From assembly GCA_017454625.1 (NCBI GenBank), contig JAFTCP010000134.1, forward strand, positions 1 to 43,072: a stretch of DNA of 43,072 nucleotides. Reading direction: 5' to 3'. The DNA is from Synergistaceae bacterium. Its GTDB lineage: Bacteria; Synergistota; Synergistia; Synergistales; Aminobacteriaceae. The position numbers were made by a program, and so were the translations under genes. This document shows positions 42,608 through 43,072 of this stretch, piece after piece. The notes beneath the pieces were generated by a model that saw nothing but the letters and a program-made list of their open reading frames with translations, was not told the origin of the DNA and made no database searches. Positions within the stretch are counted from its first letter, which is position 1. Each line of letters begins with the position of its first letter.

Positions 42608-43072
42608 ATGCTAAAAATTTTCGTAACCGGCGCAAATGGTCAGCTTGGACGTGATTTAATTCATGAGCTTACGAAACGAGAGATTGAGTGTATAGCGTCG
42701 GACATTCAGGAGAAATTCACGGGGCCGGAATTATGCAAATACATTCAGCTTGACATAACGAATTATTCTGACGTTGAACGAGTTTTGGGAGAAACGAAGC
42801 CTTCACGAGTAATTCATTGTGCCGCATGGACAGCTGTTGATGCCGCCGAAGATGAAGCTAACAAGCCGAAAGTTTACGCCGTCAACGTAACAGGAACTGA
42901 GAATATCGCCCGTGCCTGTGCAGAAAATAATATCATCATGACTTACATCAGCACAGATTACATTTTTGACGGTTCAGGTTCACAAGCTCTAAAGCCGGAA
43001 GATGAGAACTTTGCGCCGCTTAACTATTACGGTCAGACAAAATTTGAAGGAGAATTAGCCGTGAAAAAGTTC
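42608..43072 (+). CDS. rmlD: dTDP-4-dehydrorhamnose reductase (partial, 3' end outside window)
   Basis: The visible 155 codons are the N-terminal Rossmann domain of RmlD, which reduces dTDP-4-dehydrorhamnose to dTDP-L-rhamnose with NADPH. The cofactor motif is FVTGANGQLGRDL. IHCAAWTAVDAAEDE and ISTDYIFDG are typical RmlD patches. The active-site tyrosine and lysine of the short-chain dehydrogenase type are visible in PLNYYGQTKFEGE. The start follows AAGGGGGAA. rmlB and rmlC are not seen between rmlA and rmlD and may lie further right. Confidence 0.95.
   Translation, partial: MLKIFVTGANGQLGRDLIHELTKREIECIASDIQEKFTGPELCKYIQLDITNYSDVERVLGETKPSRVIHCAAWTAVDAAEDEANKPKVYAVNVTGTENIARACAENNIIMTYISTDYIFDGSGSQALKPEDENFAPLNYYGQTKFEGELAVKKF

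Noticed and set aside
1-43072. tRNA, rRNA, riboswitch or insertion-sequence features
   Set aside because: No cloverleaf, ribosomal segment, transposase or clear terminal inverted repeat was recognised in the intergenic regions on reading both strands.

Overview
The window looks like a chromosomal segment of a fairly AT-rich, Gram-negative-type, probably anaerobic bacterium. A member of the Synergistota is my best guess. This rests on overall protein flavour, the gyrA-psd-pssA run, dTDP-rhamnose genes implying lipopolysaccharide, a formate/nitrite channel and many Sec-exported enzymes. It is inference, not proof. Most genes have strong AGGAGG-type ribosome binding sites, and several start at TTG or GTG or at an internal ATG.

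Layout. 1-3292 (minus): a ThDP-dependent acetolactate-synthase-like enzyme followed by a CoA-acylating aldehyde dehydrogenase, an aldehyde-generating and aldehyde-using pair of unknown substrate. 3441-7545: an orphan gene, a GT4 glycosyltransferase broken by a (GCGAACA)4 repeat near its start codon, thioredoxin plus a glutathione-peroxidase-like enzyme, and a DUF6625 glycan gene broken at a G6 tract. 7688-11586: gyrA-psd-pssA, joining DNA topology with phosphatidylethanolamine synthesis. 11637-15192: three poorly known genes, one a membrane protein ending in a WCX-like domain. 15275-22558: a metabolic island of four exported alpha/beta hydrolases, a cupin, a GNAT, a MerR regulator and an exported carboxymuconolactone-decarboxylase-like protein, with remnants of hydrolase C-termini between genes. 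22664-24535: a formate/nitrite channel, a DUF1232 membrane protein and an LRAT-like papain-fold protein.

24520-32144 is the most distinctive block: a minus-strand operon of three dynamin-like GTPases and one unknown 226-residue protein. The last gene runs tail-to-tail into the LRAT-like gene with a 16-bp overlap. Upstream, in the same direction, lie a CPBP intramembrane protease, a small membrane protein and an unknown exported protein. 34301-35311: a parvulin-type isomerase behind three 58-60-bp tandem repeats. 35360-36724: argH. 36820-41263: a sugar or polyol operon (GatZ/KbaZ-like, class II aldolase, an unknown protein and a mannitol-dehydrogenase-family enzyme). 41343-41503: a tiny degenerate CRISPR-like array without cas genes. 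41591-43072: rmlA and the start of rmlD.

The strongest new observation is that the two glycan-related genes, 1.5 kb apart, are each out of frame at a short sequence repeat where losing one repeat unit restores a full-length protein. This is the signature of phase-variable contingency loci controlling surface glycans. The second is the three-dynamin operon, a candidate membrane-remodelling or defence system.
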